This document shows positions 48,609-56,905 of a DNA stretch of 62,140 nt, in pieces. The DNA comes from Chloroflexota bacterium (lineage in GTDB: Bacteria > Chloroflexota > UBA6077 > JACCZL01): positions 1-62,140 of the forward strand of contig JADZEM010000146.1 of NCBI GenBank assembly GCA_020850535.1, read 5' to 3'. Each line of letters starts with the position of its first letter. Positions within the stretch are counted from its first letter, which is position 1. Made by a program: the position numbers and the translations under genes. The notes below the pieces were generated by a model. The model did not search any database. It was not told the DNA's origin and was given only the letters and a program-made list of their open reading frames with translations.

Positions 48609-50444
48609 CTACTTGTCGATCCACATGGTGTCGGTCTTGTTCCAGGAGAGCCGCACGCGCTCCATCGGCATCCCCTTGAGGTACTTTTTCCACATGTGGA
48701 GGTGGCTGGTGAAGCCGATGGTCATCCACGGCGATTCCTGATCGAGGAAGTCCTCGATCTCACGGAACATCGGCTTGCGCTTCGCCGGGTCCGTCTCGGC
48801 GTCGAGCTTCTTGAGCATCTCGTCCATCTTCGGGTTGGTGTACTTGCCGAAGTTGGTCGGGCCTTCCTTGGTGAAGTAGTCGATCCAGCCGAGCGTTGGA
48901 TCGTACATGCGAAGCTCGATGGTGTTCAGCGAGAGATCCCACTGGCCGTTCTTCAGCTCGTCGTTGAGGACGGCCCGCTCGACGGCCTTGATGGTCGTCT
49001 CCGCGCCGATGTTCGCCTTGAGGATCGCCTGGGAGGCCGGCGCGAGCGTCTGAGCGTGTGGCCCGACGGACGCGGTCAGGATCTCAATGCCCTTGAGCTT
49101 GTCGGCCACGCCGGCTTCCTGGAGCAGCTTCTTCGCCTCGGCGATGTCGGCGGCCTTGTCTGCACGGTAGCCCGGCAGCTTGAGCACCTCGTCGGGCGGC
49201 GTCGCGAACTCGAAGCCGTGGCTCATGTACCGGGTGTAGTTGAGCGGCTCCTGGGTCTTGAACGCCTCGAAGAGATCCTGCCGGCTCAGGGCCAGGTGGA
49301 ACGCTCGCCGCACCTTCGGATCGTCGAACGGCTTCTTGGCGGTGTTGAAGTAGAGCATGTACGCGCCCGCGCCCGGCACCATGTAGGTGCCGATCTCGTT
49401 GGCGCGGCCCTTGCCCTCTTCAAAGGTCTCCTTGGAGACGTTCCAGGAGATATCGGCCTGCCCGGCCAGGATCGCGGTGCCTCGGTCACTCCACTGCGGC
49501 GCGTGGATGAACTCGAGCGTGTCGATGTACGGCAGCTCTTTGTCCCAGTAGTTGGGGTTCTTTTCGAGGATCCAGCGCTCGCCGACCTTGTGATCCTTGA
49601 AGACGTAGGCCCCGGTGCCCGGGGCGATGATCTTCCGCAGGTCGCCCCCGTTCTCGTCCAGCACCTTCTTCGAGTAGATCATGCCCTGCTCGCCGGTGAG
49701 CAGCTCGAGGAAGTAGGCGCGCGGCTCGGAGAGCGTCATCTTGACGGTCTGCTTGTCCGGGGCCTCGACCGACTTGAGCGCGCCGAAGCGGGCCTTGAAC
49801 ACGCTGACGATGCCGGAGGGCGGGTTCAGGATCCGGTTGTAGGTCGCCAGGATGTCGTCGGCTGAGAAGTCGGTGCCGTCGTGCCACTTGACGCCCTGGC
49901 GCAGCTTGAATGTGTAGACCTTGCCGTCCGGCGAGACCTCCCAGCTCTGGGCCAGCTCCGGAACGATGGTCTTCAGGCCGTCGACCGGGTTCAGCCGGAC
50001 GAGGTTGCTGTAGGTGTGCCAGAGGATCGGGGCCGGGCCGCCGCCCTGGTGGATGTCGAAGTGGTTCGTAGTGACGCTGAAGGCGAAGGTCGCCTTGCCG
50101 CCGCGCTTCGGGTTGGCGTCGGTGGCGCGGAGGATGCCGGCATCCGCGGGCTTGGCCGCGGCCGGGGCAGCGGTCGGCTTGGCCGCTTCGGCCGGCTTGG
50201 CGGCCTCGGCTGGCTTGGCGGCAGCCGGAGCCTCCGTCGGCTTGGCGGCGGCGGCTGGTGCTGCCGGAGCGGCAGTCGGGACGGGAGCGGTCGTCGGGGC
50301 GGGTGCGGCGGGCTTCGACTCAGCAGGCTTGCTGGGCGCGGGCGCCTGGGCGCTGCAGGCCGCCAGCAGCGCGGCGCTGAATCCCAGGGTCGAGCCGAGC
50401 ATCATGCGGCGCGAAATGCGTGAAGCGGTGTGATGAGCGGTCAT
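48609..50444 (-). CDS. Extracellular solute-binding lipoprotein, family 5 (DppA/OppA-like)
   Basis: A 611-residue binding protein. The signal has a twin-arginine-like SRISRRMMLGSTLGF and a lipobox ALLAAC near residue 31, so export as a lipoprotein, possibly by Tat, is inferred. Residues about 35-105 are an Ala/Pro/Lys low-complexity tether with repeats of AAKPAE. The rest is the family 5 fold: KATFAFSVTTNHFDIHQGGG, LAQSWEVSPDGKVYTFKLR (the family pattern), and VRRAFHLALSRQDLFEAF. GGAGGAC precedes ATG 50444. It is the first gene of the ABC set. Confidence 0.93.
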   Translation of the reverse strand: MTAHHTASRISRRMMLGSTLGFSAALLAACSAQAPAPSKPAESKPAAPAPTTAPVPTAAPAAPAAAAKPTEAPAAAKPAEAAKPAEAAKPTAAPAAAKPADAGILRATDANPKRGGKATFAFSVTTNHFDIHQGGGPAPILWHTYSNLVRLNPVDGLKTIVPELAQSWEVSPDGKVYTFKLRQGVKWHDGTDFSADDILATYNRILNPPSGIVSVFKARFGALKSVEAPDKQTVKMTLSEPRAYFLELLTGEQGMIYSKKVLDENGGDLRKIIAPGTGAYVFKDHKVGERWILEKNPNYWDKELPYIDTLEFIHAPQWSDRGTAILAGQADISWNVSKETFEEGKGRANEIGTYMVPGAGAYMLYFNTAKKPFDDPKVRRAFHLALSRQDLFEAFKTQEPLNYTRYMSHGFEFATPPDEVLKLPGYRADKAADIAEAKKLLQEAGVADKLKGIEILTASVGPHAQTLAPASQAILKANIGAETTIKAVERAVLNDELKNGQWDLSLNTIELRMYDPTLGWIDYFTKEGPTNFGKYTNPKMDEMLKKLDAETDPAKRKPMFREIEDFLDQESPWMTIGFTSHLHMWKKYLKGMPMERVRLSWNKTDTMWIDK

Positions 50445-50579
50445 TCCGTGTCCTCCCCAGGTCGTGAAGAAACAGACATCTCTGTCGCGAGGCACCGTTG
50501 CCATCGCCTGGGCGAACTGCTCTGACTGGCGCTACGAAGTCGGGAACGTGAGCCGGTGGCAAACCTCTCCCCAAGAGTC

Positions 50580-50606
50580 GGCCGCCGGAGGGGCGGCTAG
50601 GCGGCC
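50580..50606 (-). terminator. Candidate terminator after the MFS gene
   Basis: GGCCGCC (50580-50586) and GGCGGCC (50600-50606) form a stem with a 13-base loop, 65 bases after the MFS stop on the minus strand. No U-tract. The remaining 130 bases up to the binding-protein gene should hold its promoter, but no clear box is seen. Confidence 0.4.
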
Positions 50607-50670
50607 ATTGTAGCGCGCTGGTTCTGCCGCGTCACGGTGGCCCGAAGGTCAGGACACGCCGACACCCGTC

Positions 50671-51891
50671 TCAGGCGCCCGTGGGCGCGAGGCCGGTGGT
50701 CCCGGCCGACGCGCCATACCGGACCGGGCGGGTATCCATCGCGAAGCTGAGCAGGGCGCCGGTCAGGGCTACGCCCACCGCCACGATGATGACGGGCGGG
50801 TAGCCGCCGAACAGCTCGTAGCCGCGCCCGGCGACATACGAGCCGAGCGCCGCGCCGGTCTGGTGGGCGACGGCCAGGAAGCCGGTCAGCACGCCGAGCA
50901 TGCGCGGCCCGAACATCTGGACGGTGGCCGCTGCCGAGAACGGGATCGTCGCCATGTCGGTCAGGCCAAAGATCAGCGCGAAGAGCATCAGTTGCCCCTC
51001 GGTTGTGGCGTTGGCGAGCCAGAGCAGCGCCACCGAGCGGATCGTGAAGGCGGCGATCAGCGGCCGGCGTCCGCCGAAGCGGTCGGCGATGCGGCCAGCC
51101 AGGATCAGCCCGCCGATGTTGAACAGCCCGACGAGGCTGAGGATGCCGGCCGCCGAGATCTGCGGCAGGCCGCGGTCTGCGCCGTACGCCACCACGTGGG
51201 TGTGGACGAGGCCGAGGGTCGTCACGCCGCAGATGAAGTAGGCCCACCAGAGCAGCACGAACCCCTTCGCACGGAACGCGAGGCGGATGGTCTCGCCGAG
51301 GCTGGGCAGCGGCTCCTTGCGCGGCGGCGCAGAGCCTCGCAGCAGCACGGCGACGAGCGGCAGGACGGCCGCCAGGAGCACCACGCCGAAGAACAGCATC
51401 GTCTGGCGCCAGCCGAACGCCTCGACCCCGGCGGCAGCGACGGACGCCAGCGTCATCTGTCCGAGCGGCCCGCCGGCGCTGCAGATGGCGTAGATCAGGC
51501 CCCGATTCTGCTCGAACCGCTGGGCGACCAGCGCGACGATGGTGGCGTTGGCCGCCCCGGCGAAGCCGAGCGAGGCGATCATGCCGAAGGTGATGACGAA
51601 GCCAGCATAGGAGGGCATCAGCGACGCCGCGACGACCCCGACGCCCGTCAGCAGCACGGACCCGGGGACGATCAGGCGCGGCCCGCGCACGTCCACCTGT
51701 CGGCCCAGGAGCGGCTGCCCCAGCCCGAACACCAGCAGCCCGAGTGACGCCACAAGGCTGATCGCGCTGCGATCCACCCCGAAATCGGACTCCAGGGGCC
51801 GCATCCAGACCCCGAAAATCAACCGGAGGCCGCCCAGCCCAAACACGACCAGGAACGCCCCCGCGACCAGTCCGACACCGCTCCAGCGCAT
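50671..51891 (-). CDS. MFS transporter (oxalate/formate or monocarboxylate-like)
   Basis: A 406-residue major facilitator with 12 hydrophobic segments. The first loop motif is LLGRQVDVRGPRLIV, the later one LAGRIADRFGGRRPL. The N-terminal helix LVAGAFLVVFGLGGLRLIFG and the central layout resemble the oxalate:formate and monocarboxylate transporter group. Substrate unproven. TAGAAT lies five bases before ATG 51891 with no ribosome-binding site, a leaderless start. It lies eight bases from the GT39-like gene. Confidence 0.87.
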   Translation of the reverse strand: MRWSGVGLVAGAFLVVFGLGGLRLIFGVWMRPLESDFGVDRSAISLVASLGLLVFGLGQPLLGRQVDVRGPRLIVPGSVLLTGVGVVAASLMPSYAGFVITFGMIASLGFAGAANATIVALVAQRFEQNRGLIYAICSAGGPLGQMTLASVAAAGVEAFGWRQTMLFFGVVLLAAVLPLVAVLLRGSAPPRKEPLPSLGETIRLAFRAKGFVLLWWAYFICGVTTLGLVHTHVVAYGADRGLPQISAAGILSLVGLFNIGGLILAGRIADRFGGRRPLIAAFTIRSVALLWLANATTEGQLMLFALIFGLTDMATIPFSAAATVQMFGPRMLGVLTGFLAVAHQTGAALGSYVAGRGYELFGGYPPVIIVAVGVALTGALLSFAMDTRPVRYGASAGTTGLAPTGA

Positions 51892-51896
51892 GGGGG

Positions 51897-51902
51897 ATTC
51901 TA
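51897..51902 (-). promoter_or_regulatory. -10 box (TAGAAT) for leaderless MFS mRNA
   Basis: On the minus strand TAGAAT ends five bases before ATG 51891. It overlaps the stop of the upstream glycosyltransferase gene. The predicted transcription start falls at the start codon. Confidence 0.45.
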
Positions 51903-53552
51903 GCGCGGCGCTGTGACTGCGCGCGGGCGGACTTCCAGCACAGTCAGCTTCTCGTCCGACCAGATACGGTCCGGGGTCAGGAAGTCATAGAGGTTGGCGT
52001 GCGGCACGTCGATGACGATGTAGCGGATGCCGTACTGCTCGATCAGGTGCTCGATGATGTCGGGTGGGTAGCCCGTCGAGTTGACCACCAGCGGCATCCG
52101 TGTGAACGGCGCCAGGATGTGGTCTGCCAGGATCGTGCCCTGGCCGCGCGCGACGATGGCGTCGGCGGCGGCTCGGAAGCGGGCGGCATCTTCCATGAAG
52201 ATGCGCTCGCCCTGCTGCCCGAAGTTGTCCCCGACCAGGCCGCCGTTGTAGTAGTAGGTCCGACTCGGGATCGAGAGCATCGTCCAGGCGTTGGTGAAGA
52301 GGCAGAGGGCGGCGGTGATCGCGGCGAGCCGGTGGCGGACGGCGACCGGCCCGATCTGCCCGAGCGCCCAGGCCCCGATGCCGAAGACCAGCGGCAGCAG
52401 CGGGATCAGGTAGCGGAACTTGGTGGTGGGCCACCAGACGATCAGCGCGAGGTGGGCGAGGGCCAGTACCGCCACGGGGATGGGGTTCGGCTCGGGTGGC
52501 GCGGCCTGGCCGGCCGGTGCAGACTCGCGGAGACGCGGCGTGCCGGGAACCAGCAGCACCAGCCCGAGGGCGAAGAGGCCGGCCAGGATCGGCGCGATCA
52601 CCAGCGACTGCTTCACCAGGAAGCCGACGTTGCCGTAGAGATCCAGGGCGCGCTCGCGGAGGAGGGCCGCGCGGCTGGCGGTCTGCGGGAGGTTTCGCTT
52701 GACGGCCTGCCCGTTCACCAGGACGTATTCAACCTGTCGGCTGCCGCCGGCGAGCGTCCGCTGGAACGGCTGGCTCCAGAACGGTCCGCCGAACTGCGCG
52801 GCGTTGTAGGCCAGCCACGGCAGGATGACCAGGAGCATCACGACGGCGCTGATGGCCGGCCCGGCCAGCGCCTGGGGACGGAAGGCGGCCAGCCGGTGGC
52901 GCACGAGATGCAGGGCCAGCAGCGCAATGGGCAGCACCACGGCCGGGTAGTTGGTGAGATACCCCACGCCCATGACCGCGCCGAGGCCGGCCCATCGAAG
53001 CGACGTATTCCTGGATGACGTAGCCATGTTCGCCACGTCACAGGGTATGAGCCAGAGCCAGCCGAGGTAGCAGGCCGCCAGCAGCACCCAGAGCGAGCCG
53101 TTGCCAGAGAAATCGGCGAGCGGGAACGAGCAGGCCGCCAGCACGGTGGCGAAGAGGGCGGCGGGCTGACCGACGTGCCGACGCAGCCCGACGAATGTGA
53201 GTGGGACCAGGGCCACGCCGACGAGCAGGCTCACCACCTTGAGCGCGCTGTAGCCGTCGTCGGTGAGGGGCACGAGCAGCGCCCCGAGCAGCGGCCAGAG
53301 CGGCGGATGCTGATCCGGCGGATAGCCGAACCCGAACGGCTCGCTGGGGTAGTACCGCACGTCCACGAACGGGACGAGCAGCCGACCCTGCCACGCGACG
53401 CTCTCGGCGATGGCGGCGTCGATGACGACATCGCCGTGCGGCCAGACGTTGAACCGGACCGACGCCAGCCGCCAGAGCGCACCGAGGACCGTGACCAGGG
53501 CCACCAACGGCTCGGGGCCGGCCAGGTGGAGACGGTCGCGGAGGGCGCTCAC
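51900..53552 (-). CDS. GT39/ArnT-like polyprenol-dependent glycosyltransferase
   Basis: A 550-residue polytopic GT-C enzyme. The first loop has the conserved acidic residues in HGDVVIDAAIAESVA and then QHPPLWPLLGALLVPL, typical of PMT/ArnT family members. About 11 hydrophobic segments follow, and a C-terminal soluble domain (about 440-550) has IRYIVIDVPHANLYDFLTPD. It would transfer a sugar from a polyprenyl phosphate to lipid or protein on the outer face. The Dpm1-like enzyme at 10538 could make its donor. GTG 53552 follows GGAG. Confidence 0.82.
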   Translation of the reverse strand: MSALRDRLHLAGPEPLVALVTVLGALWRLASVRFNVWPHGDVVIDAAIAESVAWQGRLLVPFVDVRYYPSEPFGFGYPPDQHPPLWPLLGALLVPLTDDGYSALKVVSLLVGVALVPLTFVGLRRHVGQPAALFATVLAACSFPLADFSGNGSLWVLLAACYLGWLWLIPCDVANMATSSRNTSLRWAGLGAVMGVGYLTNYPAVVLPIALLALHLVRHRLAAFRPQALAGPAISAVVMLLVILPWLAYNAAQFGGPFWSQPFQRTLAGGSRQVEYVLVNGQAVKRNLPQTASRAALLRERALDLYGNVGFLVKQSLVIAPILAGLFALGLVLLVPGTPRLRESAPAGQAAPPEPNPIPVAVLALAHLALIVWWPTTKFRYLIPLLPLVFGIGAWALGQIGPVAVRHRLAAITAALCLFTNAWTMLSIPSRTYYYNGGLVGDNFGQQGERIFMEDAARFRAAADAIVARGQGTILADHILAPFTRMPLVVNSTGYPPDIIEHLIEQYGIRYIVIDVPHANLYDFLTPDRIWSDEKLTVLEVRPRAVTAPR

Positions 53553-53677
53553 CGGGGCTCCTGGCGGGGTCGATGGTCGCGGCAGGCGAGGTCGTTCACG
53601 CCGGCCGATGATACCAGCCGACTGCGACTATCCCGGAGCCGGTGTTGCCGCGTGCCGGGAACGACGGTTGCCGCCGG

Positions 53678-54358
53678 CTACGCCTCGACGCCGACCTTCG
53701 GGCAGACGGCCGTCAGCGGGCAGGCGCCGCAGCGGGGGCGCAGCGCCTTGCAGAGCACGCGGCCGTGCCGGATCAGCAGCATGTGAGCCTCGTACATCTG
53801 GTCGGGCGGCATGCTGGCTTCAAGGATCTGGTGGGCGGCCTCAGCGCTGACCTTCGGGCCGATGAGTCCGAGCCGCTTGCTGACCCGGTGGACATGCGTG
53901 TCCACCGGCATGGCCGGCATCCCCAGCGCGAACAGGAGGACGCAGGCGGCAGTCTTCGGGCCGACGCCGTTCAGCCGGGTGAGGTACGCCCGCGCGTCGT
54001 CGAGCGGAAGCTCGGCCAGGAAGTCCAGGCCCAGCTCGCCACGATCCTGCTGGATGACGTGAAGGACGCCCTGGATGCGCGGCGCTTTGATCTCGGCAAG
54101 CCCACCGGAGCGGATCGCGTCGGCGACGGCGGCCGTCGGCGCGGCCCGGATCGCTTCCCACGAGCCGAACGTACCCCAGAGACTGGCAAAGGCTCGGTCC
54201 GTGTTCACGTCCGAGGTGTTCTGCGAGAGGATGGTCTGGATCAGCCCGGCCAACGGGCCGTTGGTCTGGCGCGGGGCCGGCGGGCCGTAGTACTCGAACA
54301 GGGCGGCGAGCACATCGGTTGGGCTCGGGGATGGGGCGGGCGCGACTGACGGGGTCAT
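53678..54358 (-). CDS. nth: Endonuclease III (DNA glycosylase/AP lyase)
   Basis: A 226-residue HhH-GPD DNA repair enzyme. The helix-hairpin-helix LNGVGPKTAACVLLF carries the catalytic lysine, VDTHVHRVSKRLGL carries the catalytic aspartate, and the C-terminal iron-sulfur loop CKALRPRCGACPLTAVC has the C-x6-C-x2-C-x5-C pattern. It removes oxidised pyrimidines and nicks the strand. The first residues (MTPSVAPAPSPSPTD) form a disordered lead. TATACT lies six bases before ATG 54358 and no ribosome-binding site is present. Confidence 0.94.
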   Translation of the reverse strand: MTPSVAPAPSPSPTDVLAALFEYYGPPAPRQTNGPLAGLIQTILSQNTSDVNTDRAFASLWGTFGSWEAIRAAPTAAVADAIRSGGLAEIKAPRIQGVLHVIQQDRGELGLDFLAELPLDDARAYLTRLNGVGPKTAACVLLFALGMPAMPVDTHVHRVSKRLGLIGPKVSAEAAHQILEASMPPDQMYEAHMLLIRHGRVLCKALRPRCGACPLTAVCPKVGVEA

Positions 54359-54364
54359 GGGGCG

Positions 54365-54370
54365 AGTATA
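54365..54370 (-). promoter_or_regulatory. -10 box (TATACT) for leaderless nth mRNA
   Basis: On the minus strand TATACT is six bases before ATG 54358, so the transcript should start on the start codon. It is the same box and distance as before the amidase gene at 9813. Confidence 0.6.
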
Positions 54371-54587
54371 GCGCCACTCCTGGTGTAACAGGCGGCATCT
54401 TCTGCGCGCGCGGTCGTCGACCTCCTGGGCGCTTCGCCGGCGGGTTGACTCAAACGGGGGCGGCGGAGATCGCTGCGCTCCTAGGGGGGACGCTGCGCTC
54501 CCAGGCCGTGCTACGCTGTCGCGCGGATAGATGGCAGCGATGAGGCACGGATGGCCGAACGGGCGGACCGTGCGCGAGGGGAGCACC

Positions 54588-55877
54588 ATGGCGGCGATCA
54601 GGGTGGGCATCGTGGGGGCCGGGCGGATCGTGCCGGCCCACCTGCACGGCTACAAAGCGCTGCGGGCGGCTGGCTTCGACGATTTCCGGATCACGGCGGT
54701 CTGCTCGCGCGATCCGGAGCGGGCGCATGCGCTGGTCGGGACGGATGGCCGCAGGGCGGGCGGCATGGCCGGACCGCCCTCGATGGCCGCCGATCCGCTG
54801 CTGGCGCCGCCCATCGCCGTCTCGGACTTCCAGGACGATGCCGAAGTGCAGGTCTTCACCGACGTGCGCGACATGCTGGCGGCAGGCGTGGTAGACGCCG
54901 TGGACATCACCACCGAGGTCAGCGTCCACCACACCCAGGCCCTGGCGGCCATCGAGGCCGGCTGCCACGCGGTGGTGCAGAAGCCGCTGGCGATCTCGGT
55001 GCGGGCGGCGCGCATGATGCTGGACGCGGCGCAGCAGCGTGGGGTCTCGCTGGCCGTGCTGGAGAACGCCCGCTACAACCGGAGCGTCCGTATCGCGAAG
55101 TGGCTGGTGGACCGGGGCGATCTCGGCACGCCGCAGATGGTCTCGGTGACGGCGCTCGGCACGGCGATGTGGTCGCCGGACCACTTCGTCGGGAACTCGC
55201 CGTGGCGGCACCAGAAGCTGGTCGGGGCGGGCGGCGCCTCGCTGGACATCGGGCCGCACATCTTCCACCGCCTGCGGATGCTCTGCGGCGAGGTCGAGTC
55301 GGTGGCGGCGTTCGCGCGCGTGTTCGAGCCGACTCGCTACTACCGAGACGTCGATGGGAACGTCGTGGACACCGTCCAGTGCGACGCCGACGACGCGTTT
55401 ATGGCCGTCGCCTGTTTCGAGTCAGGGGCCATCGGGCAACTGTCGTTCTCGTTCGCGGGGCACGGCGATCCGATGCCGTCGTCTGGCCTGAACCTGTTCG
55501 GCAGCAAGGGCAGCCTGCGCGGCGACGCGCTGCACCTCGACGGCCAGGAGCCGACCTCATTGGAGGCGTACTTCTTGGAGCGGGCGACGGCTGCCGAGGT
55601 GGCGCGGCTGTTTCCGCGTGACCTGTCGGACTCGTTCGCGCTGCTCTACGAAAGCTGGCTTGGGGGCATCCTCAACGGCACGCCGGCCGAGACCAGCGGC
55701 CAGGAGGGCCTGCACGACCTCGCGGCGAGCTTCGCCATCGTGGAGGCCTCGCAGGCCGGGCGCGCCGTCCGCCTGAGCGAGGTGCTCGACGGCTCGGTGG
55801 ATGCCTACCAGCGGGATCTCGACGAGCACTACGGGCTGCTCGGGCAGCGGACGGCGCGCGAGGGATACCCCGCGTGA
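54588..55877 (+). CDS. Gfo/Idh/MocA-family oxidoreductase
   Basis: A 429-residue NAD(P)-dependent dehydrogenase. The Rossmann half is VGIVGAGRIVPAHLHGYKAL, with an insertion near 55-80. The catalytic motif reads VVQKPLAIS, so the usual glutamate before Lys-Pro is glutamine. The C-terminal half has GGASLDIGPHIFHRLRMLCG, and the protein is about 80 residues longer than simple members. It probably acts on a sugar, cyclitol or amino sugar. GGGGAG precedes ATG 54588. Confidence 0.87.
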   Translation: MAAIRVGIVGAGRIVPAHLHGYKALRAAGFDDFRITAVCSRDPERAHALVGTDGRRAGGMAGPPSMAADPLLAPPIAVSDFQDDAEVQVFTDVRDMLAAGVVDAVDITTEVSVHHTQALAAIEAGCHAVVQKPLAISVRAARMMLDAAQQRGVSLAVLENARYNRSVRIAKWLVDRGDLGTPQMVSVTALGTAMWSPDHFVGNSPWRHQKLVGAGGASLDIGPHIFHRLRMLCGEVESVAAFARVFEPTRYYRDVDGNVVDTVQCDADDAFMAVACFESGAIGQLSFSFAGHGDPMPSSGLNLFGSKGSLRGDALHLDGQEPTSLEAYFLERATAAEVARLFPRDLSDSFALLYESWLGGILNGTPAETSGQEGLHDLAASFAIVEASQAGRAVRLSEVLDGSVDAYQRDLDEHYGLLGQRTAREGYPA

Positions 55878-55967
55878 CAGCATCGGCATGTTGACAGAAT
55901 GGCGAATCAGCGCCAGCCGGAGGTTCCGGCCGGGGGCAGGGTGGTTGCCTGGTGACGGCATCGTGCA

Positions 55968-55999
55968 GCGCAGTCGGGGCTTGAAAGCCCCGACTGCGC
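55968..55999. terminator. 32-base near-perfect palindrome after the oxidoreductase gene
   Basis: GCGCAGTCGGGGCTT and its complement flank a short centre. It lies 90 bases after the stop of the Gfo/Idh gene. The core GGGGCTTGAAAGCCCC is the same as in repeat family A, so it may be a short A-related hairpin that works as a terminator. Confidence 0.5.
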
Positions 56000-56122
56000 G
56001 TCTTACCACGCTCTGGAAACGCCAAGAAGCATGCGATTGCGCTGCGTCCGGCTGGCGGCGGGGACGCATCATCGGGTATTCTCGACTTTGCTGACTGTCT
56101 AACCAGAAAATACGCAGGTCGG

Positions 56123-56225
56123 GCGCGGCAGGGTCCGCGAGCGGGGCTGCTGGCTGGATCTCGCGAGGGTGCGCGGCTGACCGGACGCCTGGAGGCCAGG
56201 GGGGACATCCCCTCTGGCCTTCTTG
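56123..56225 (+). ncRNA. Candidate small RNA with a terminator hairpin
   Basis: TTGCTG (56088-56093), a 17-base spacer and TACGCA (56111-56116) resemble a promoter. Downstream is a GC-rich segment with a possible stem CGCGAG/CTCGCG (56136-56141, 56160-56165). At 56194-56219 it ends in a strong hairpin, GGCCAG paired with CTGGCC and GGGGA with TCCCC, followed by TTCTTGTCGTCT. A terminator far from any gene suggests an RNA product. The sequence matches no small RNA family that I know. It could also be another repeat. Confidence 0.35.
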
Positions 56226-56334
56226 TCGTCTCTGGCAGCGATGACTCGGGAGCGCGAATGGCCGAACGAACCGGATGGCAGCTACCGGGGCCGGTGTCCC
56301 CGGCGGACCCTGCGCGCGGCGGCCTGCGAGAAGC

Positions 56335-56550
56335 AGGGCGATGGCATGTTCATTGGTGTCCCCGAAGCATCATGGAACGGGCGGTCGGGGACTGACGTCC
56401 CCGCCTACACTCACGCCGTCGCTGCGCGACGGCCGCCGGGCACGGACAGGGACTGGTGAGACTACAGCGTCGCGCAGCGACTGCAGGATGGTAGGCGGGG
56501 CTTTCAAGCCCCGTCGAGGCGGCACGACGCGCTCAACATACGATTGCACT
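56335..56550 (+). repeat. MITE-like palindromic repeat (family A)
   Basis: A 216-base copy. Left end AGGGCGATGGCATGTT, then TTCATTGGTGTCCCCGAAG, two arms with GTCGGGGACTGACGTCCCC and GGGGCTTTCAAGCCCC, and a decayed right end. The arms (CCGCCTAC and GTAGGCGG) face each other across GTCGCTGCGCGAC/GTCGCGCAGCGAC. Confidence 0.8.
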
Positions 56551-56559
56551 GGTAGCAGC

Positions 56560-56781
56560 ATCAGGGTGATTGCCTGTTCATTGGTGTCCCCGAAGCATCA
56601 CGGAACGGGCGGTCGGGGACTGAAGTCCCCGCCTACAGTCATTCAGTCGCTGCGCGACGGCCGTCGGGAACGGCTGGGGCTGGCGAGCCTGGCGCGTCGC
56701 GCAGCGACAGCAGGATGGTAGGCGGGGCTTTCAAGCCCCGACGCGGCGGCACGACGACATCAAACATGCAATCGCCCTGAT
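56560..56781 (+). repeat. MITE-like palindromic repeat (family A), best-preserved copy
   Basis: A 222-base copy. The ends ATCAGGGTGATTGCCTGTT and its counterpart at 56763-56781 match at 17 of 19 inverted positions. The body has the same two arms as its left neighbour, from which it is separated by nine bases. GGTAGCAGC before it and GGTAGCCGC after it form a near direct repeat, which may be a target duplication or part of the element. Confidence 0.85.
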
Positions 56782-56905
56782 GGTAGCCGCTCGGACGTTG
56801 TAGCCAGCCGCGCCGTGCGCCATACTCCCCCGGCCGCGCCGCCCCTGGGACACTCTGCGTGCCCGGATCTGGCGAGCGGCCGGAGCGTTCAGGAGGCAGA
56901 TCGGA

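Larger units (their letters stand above)
55878..56905. other. 1.0-kb gene-free region with repeats and a candidate small RNA
   Basis: Long frames here lie in repeats and show no family. It holds a hairpin at 55968-55999, a candidate small RNA at about 56123-56225, and two adjacent palindromic A repeats (56335-56550, 56560-56781). The last 120 bases contain the ribosome-binding site of the reductase gene at 56906. Confidence 0.75.

Noticed and set aside
55878-56905. Small genes of 60-180 codons in the gene-free region
   Set aside because: They coincide with palindromic repeats or their flanks, have no ribosome-binding site of note and no family.
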